This document shows positions 62,017 through 64,000 of a DNA stretch of 64,000 bases, piece by piece (the stretch's first letter is position 1; every line of letters begins with the position of its first letter). The translations under genes were made by a program, and so were the position numbers. The stretch lies in NCBI GenBank assembly GCA_902806595.1, contig CADCXC010000005.1, positions 1,674,001-1,738,000 on the forward strand. Direction: 5' to 3'. The notes beneath the pieces were generated by a model. The model saw nothing but the letters and a program-made list of their open reading frames with translations, ran no database searches and was not told the origin of the DNA. Source of the stretch: Pyrenopolyporus hunteri (lineage: Eukaryota; Ascomycota; Sordariomycetes; Xylariales; Hypoxylaceae).

Positions 62017-63008
62017 GTACCTAACAGAGCTTAGAGTACTTAGTTGCAGGCCGAGTCATTCGCTTGATCATCGGTCAAACTTTCCGGAACCGCACCAACC
62101 TTCGAGGTGGCCTAGAGTGGAAAAGCGAAAGCAAAAACAGCAAAAGGGAAAAGAAACTAGGTACCTACATATTCCTCTGCTGTACTAGGCCTGCAGCTCT
62201 AGGTAGCTGCCACTCGAGGATCTCGCAGCTATCATTGACTGCCTCCTTGCACATCCCCCTGTCCAGCTCACAAGGTACCTACATACAGCTCCAGCCTGCC
62301 TACGGCTCCATACGTCAGGCTTGTTCTATTGTAAGGTATTGCAGCGTATTGTGTTGTATTATACAATACCATACCTACAGTATTCTGGTAGACCTACATC
62401 ATTTCTCGTCTCTGCCTTTTCCTTCTCCCCTCAACGGTTGCCTTCGCCTTATTCCTCTCTCCTCGCTCCTCTTCTTCTTACCTAACAACCCCTGTTCAAC
62501 ACCCGGGATACACTGCCAGTCTCGAGCTGTGCTGGTAGTCGAGAAACACGAGAGAGACACGAGATCTCCCCATCATTGTAACCCTTGTGGCCTAAATCTT
62601 CCTGTGTCTGTCATTCGAGGTGACACAACCATCCCCGCCTTTCAAGGTTCCTGTCCCCAAGGGCCTCGATTCTCCGCCGACCGACCTATCGGATACCCTG
62701 CCTCTACAGAGTACATCATTTACATCCACTTTGACGTCCCAGGACCCAACTGACCCTACCTAAGCCTTGGTCCAGAGATATACCGACTTCCTTCTAACTG
62801 GCTTCCTCTCTTCGACCTTCTTCACCATCTGCCTCGTGGCATCTATCTCCCCCCTTCCCGTCGACGAACCGTATCCTTATTCGCCTGCGCCCAAGCTGTA
62901 TGTGTACATGACGAATACTCGAGCCACCGACTTCGTCCCGATTCCCTTATAAGCCCCCGGGCTGCATTAACCAAGCTTCCTGTCATAAGTCAACCTACAC
63001 AGGGAGCC

Positions 63009-64000
63009 ATGGCGGACCCTCGAGCGCCTTCGGGCTCGTCCTCTCGTCGTGCGAGGGCTGCCGATGATGTCGTTGGTCAGTTCATTATTGGTTCCGAGAT
63101 AGGTAAAGGTAGCTTCGCCCAAGTATATATGGGCAAGCACAAGGTTCGTACCTCTAGGATATACCCAAGCATCCCCCTTATCTTAAGCTATTGCCACCGT
63201 CTTGCGTATCTGGTGAAGAAGTAATTCTAGGCTTTGATGACGATAGCCTCGTACAACAGCAGTCGCAAGAACCCCCTATTGTGATAGTGACTCATATTGA
63301 AGGTTAACAGTTAAGCTAATGGAAGTTGCACAGATGTCCGGCGCCTTGGTCGCGATCAAGTCCGTCGAGCTCGCGCGGTTAAACAAGAAGTTGAAGGAAA
63401 ATCTCTATAGCGAAATCAAAATTCTCAAGGACCTCCGACATCCGCACATCGTCGCCCTCCATGACTGCATCGAGTCCTCGACTCACATCAACCTTATGAT
63501 GGAATACTGTGAACTAGGAGACCTGTCAATCTTCATCAAGAGGAGGGAGAATCTCATCACATATCCCGCTACTTGCGACATGGCCCGAAAGTACCCTAGC
63601 ACTCCAGGTGCTGGCCTTCACGAAGTTATCATCCGTCATTTCCTCAAACAACTCGCGAGCGCCTTACAGTTTCTGCGAGAAGGCAACTTCGTTCATCGCG
63701 ACATCAAGCCCCAAAATCTCTTATTGCTCCCGTCGATCCAGTACAGAGAGTCGAATAAGAGCAGCCGACCGATCCTCAGCGCTAGCAATGACTCGTTAAT
63801 ACCGGCTGTTGGATTGCAATCGCTGCCGATGCTGAAATTGGCCGACTTTGGGTTCGCCCGTGTGTTGCCAGCGACGTCGCTGGCCGAGACGCTCTGCGGG
63901 TCTCCCCTTTACATGGCGCCTGAAATACTGCGCTACGAGCGATATGATGCCAAGGCGGATTTGTGGTCTGTTGGCACTGTCGCGTATGAGATGATATCGG
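63009..64000 (+). CDS. ATG1: Autophagy-initiating Ser/Thr kinase Atg1, 5' part only
   Basis: Exon 1 (63009-63143, 45 codons) and exon 2 from 63334 running off the window edge; the 190-nt intron keeps frame (GKHK / MSGALVAIKSVELARL). About 267 of an expected ~900-1000 residues are visible. Kinase motifs: IGKGSFAQVYMG loop, VAIK lysine, HRDIKPQNLLL, LADFGFARVL, GSPLYMAPEIL and DLWSVG. The LARLNKKLKENLYSEIKILK and RHPHIVALHDC stretches and the long insert before HRD are typical of Atg1/ULK rather than other kinases. Atg1 with Atg13 and Atg17 starts phagophore formation under TORC1 control. The ATG at 63009 follows GAGCC and a long CT-rich leader. The C-terminal Atg13-binding MIT domains lie outside the window. 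Confidence 0.92.

Larger units (their letters stand above)
58236..63008. other. Gene-free 4.8-kb region including the ATG1 promoter and leader
   Basis: No supported gene. It has a GT-rich microsatellite, an imperfect repeat of TGGGTTGAT (60831-60885), CATCC/CATAC repeats (61713-61777) and 10-bp repeats. From about 61400 to 63008 the plus strand is strongly pyrimidine rich (CCTCT, CTTCT runs), which suggests a long 5' leader of ATG1; the long frames there (for example 62064-62753) are low-complexity and unlikely to be translated proteins. Confidence 0.55.

Noticed and set aside
62064..62753. 229-codon plus-strand frame before ATG1
   Set aside because: Low-complexity Ser/Leu/Pro composition from CT-rich DNA; no domain, and poor codon pattern. 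Probably part of the ATG1 leader.

Overview
The window is nuclear DNA of a filamentous ascomycete (Pezizomycotina, most probably a Sordariomycete). The evidence is many short introns (about 50-130 nt, with GTAAGT/GTATGT-type donors and CTAAC-like branch points close to the acceptor), genes on both strands with private promoters, long gene-free spacers rich in microsatellites, and family members typical of such fungi (GH131 glucanase, 2EXR protein, DUF1749 hydrolase, YDR124W-like protein). There are no prokaryotic operons, rRNA genes or CRISPR arrays, and I saw no tRNA I could support.

Layout, left to right. 0-14 kb: a secreted GH131 beta-glucanase (-), a SUT-type sugar/H+ symporter (-), an Nhx1-type endosomal Na+(K+)/H+ exchanger (+), an Ark/Prk (AAK1-like) actin-endocytosis kinase (+), and a 2EXR-domain gene broken by one in-frame stop (-). 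14-17 kb: no gene. 17-25 kb: TTI1 (-), a 309-bp TA-flanked inverted-repeat transposon remnant (MITE), a DUF1749 alpha/beta hydrolase (+) and a seven-exon cytochrome P450 (+). 25-30.6 kb: no gene. 30.6-32.6 kb: a five-exon YDR124W-like (DUF2841) protein (-). 32.6-43.5 kb: a 10.8-kb gene-free tract with tandem repeats and a second, A+T-rich inverted-repeat element. 43.5-48.8 kb: a full-length ABCC (Ycf1-like) transporter (-). 50-58 kb: cullin-4 (+), GPI mannosyltransferase Gpi10/PIG-B (-, with a reading-frame break) and ornithine aminotransferase (+). 58-63 kb: no gene, including the long pyrimidine-rich leader of ATG1. 63-64 kb: the start of the autophagy kinase ATG1, cut by the window edge.

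The genes are mainly core eukaryotic housekeeping functions and do not form a metabolic cluster. There are loose themes of endomembrane and vacuole function (Nhx1, Ark/Prk kinase, ABCC transporter, Gpi10, Atg1) and of PIKK/ubiquitin regulation (Tti1, Cul4). Exon structures were worked out by eye from frame continuity, splice-site sequence and remembered family sequence patterns; no alignment or RNA data were available.

I do not see a convincing new multi-gene system. The items most worth a second look are: a 4-nt microexon needed to keep the P450 in frame; a stop-free 72-nt intron in the ABC transporter whose retention would insert a hydrophobic stretch; two different MITE-like elements; a dispersed palindromic ACCTAGGTAGGT-type motif that I noticed only between genes; a RIP-context nonsense change in the 2EXR gene; and a frame break in GPI10.
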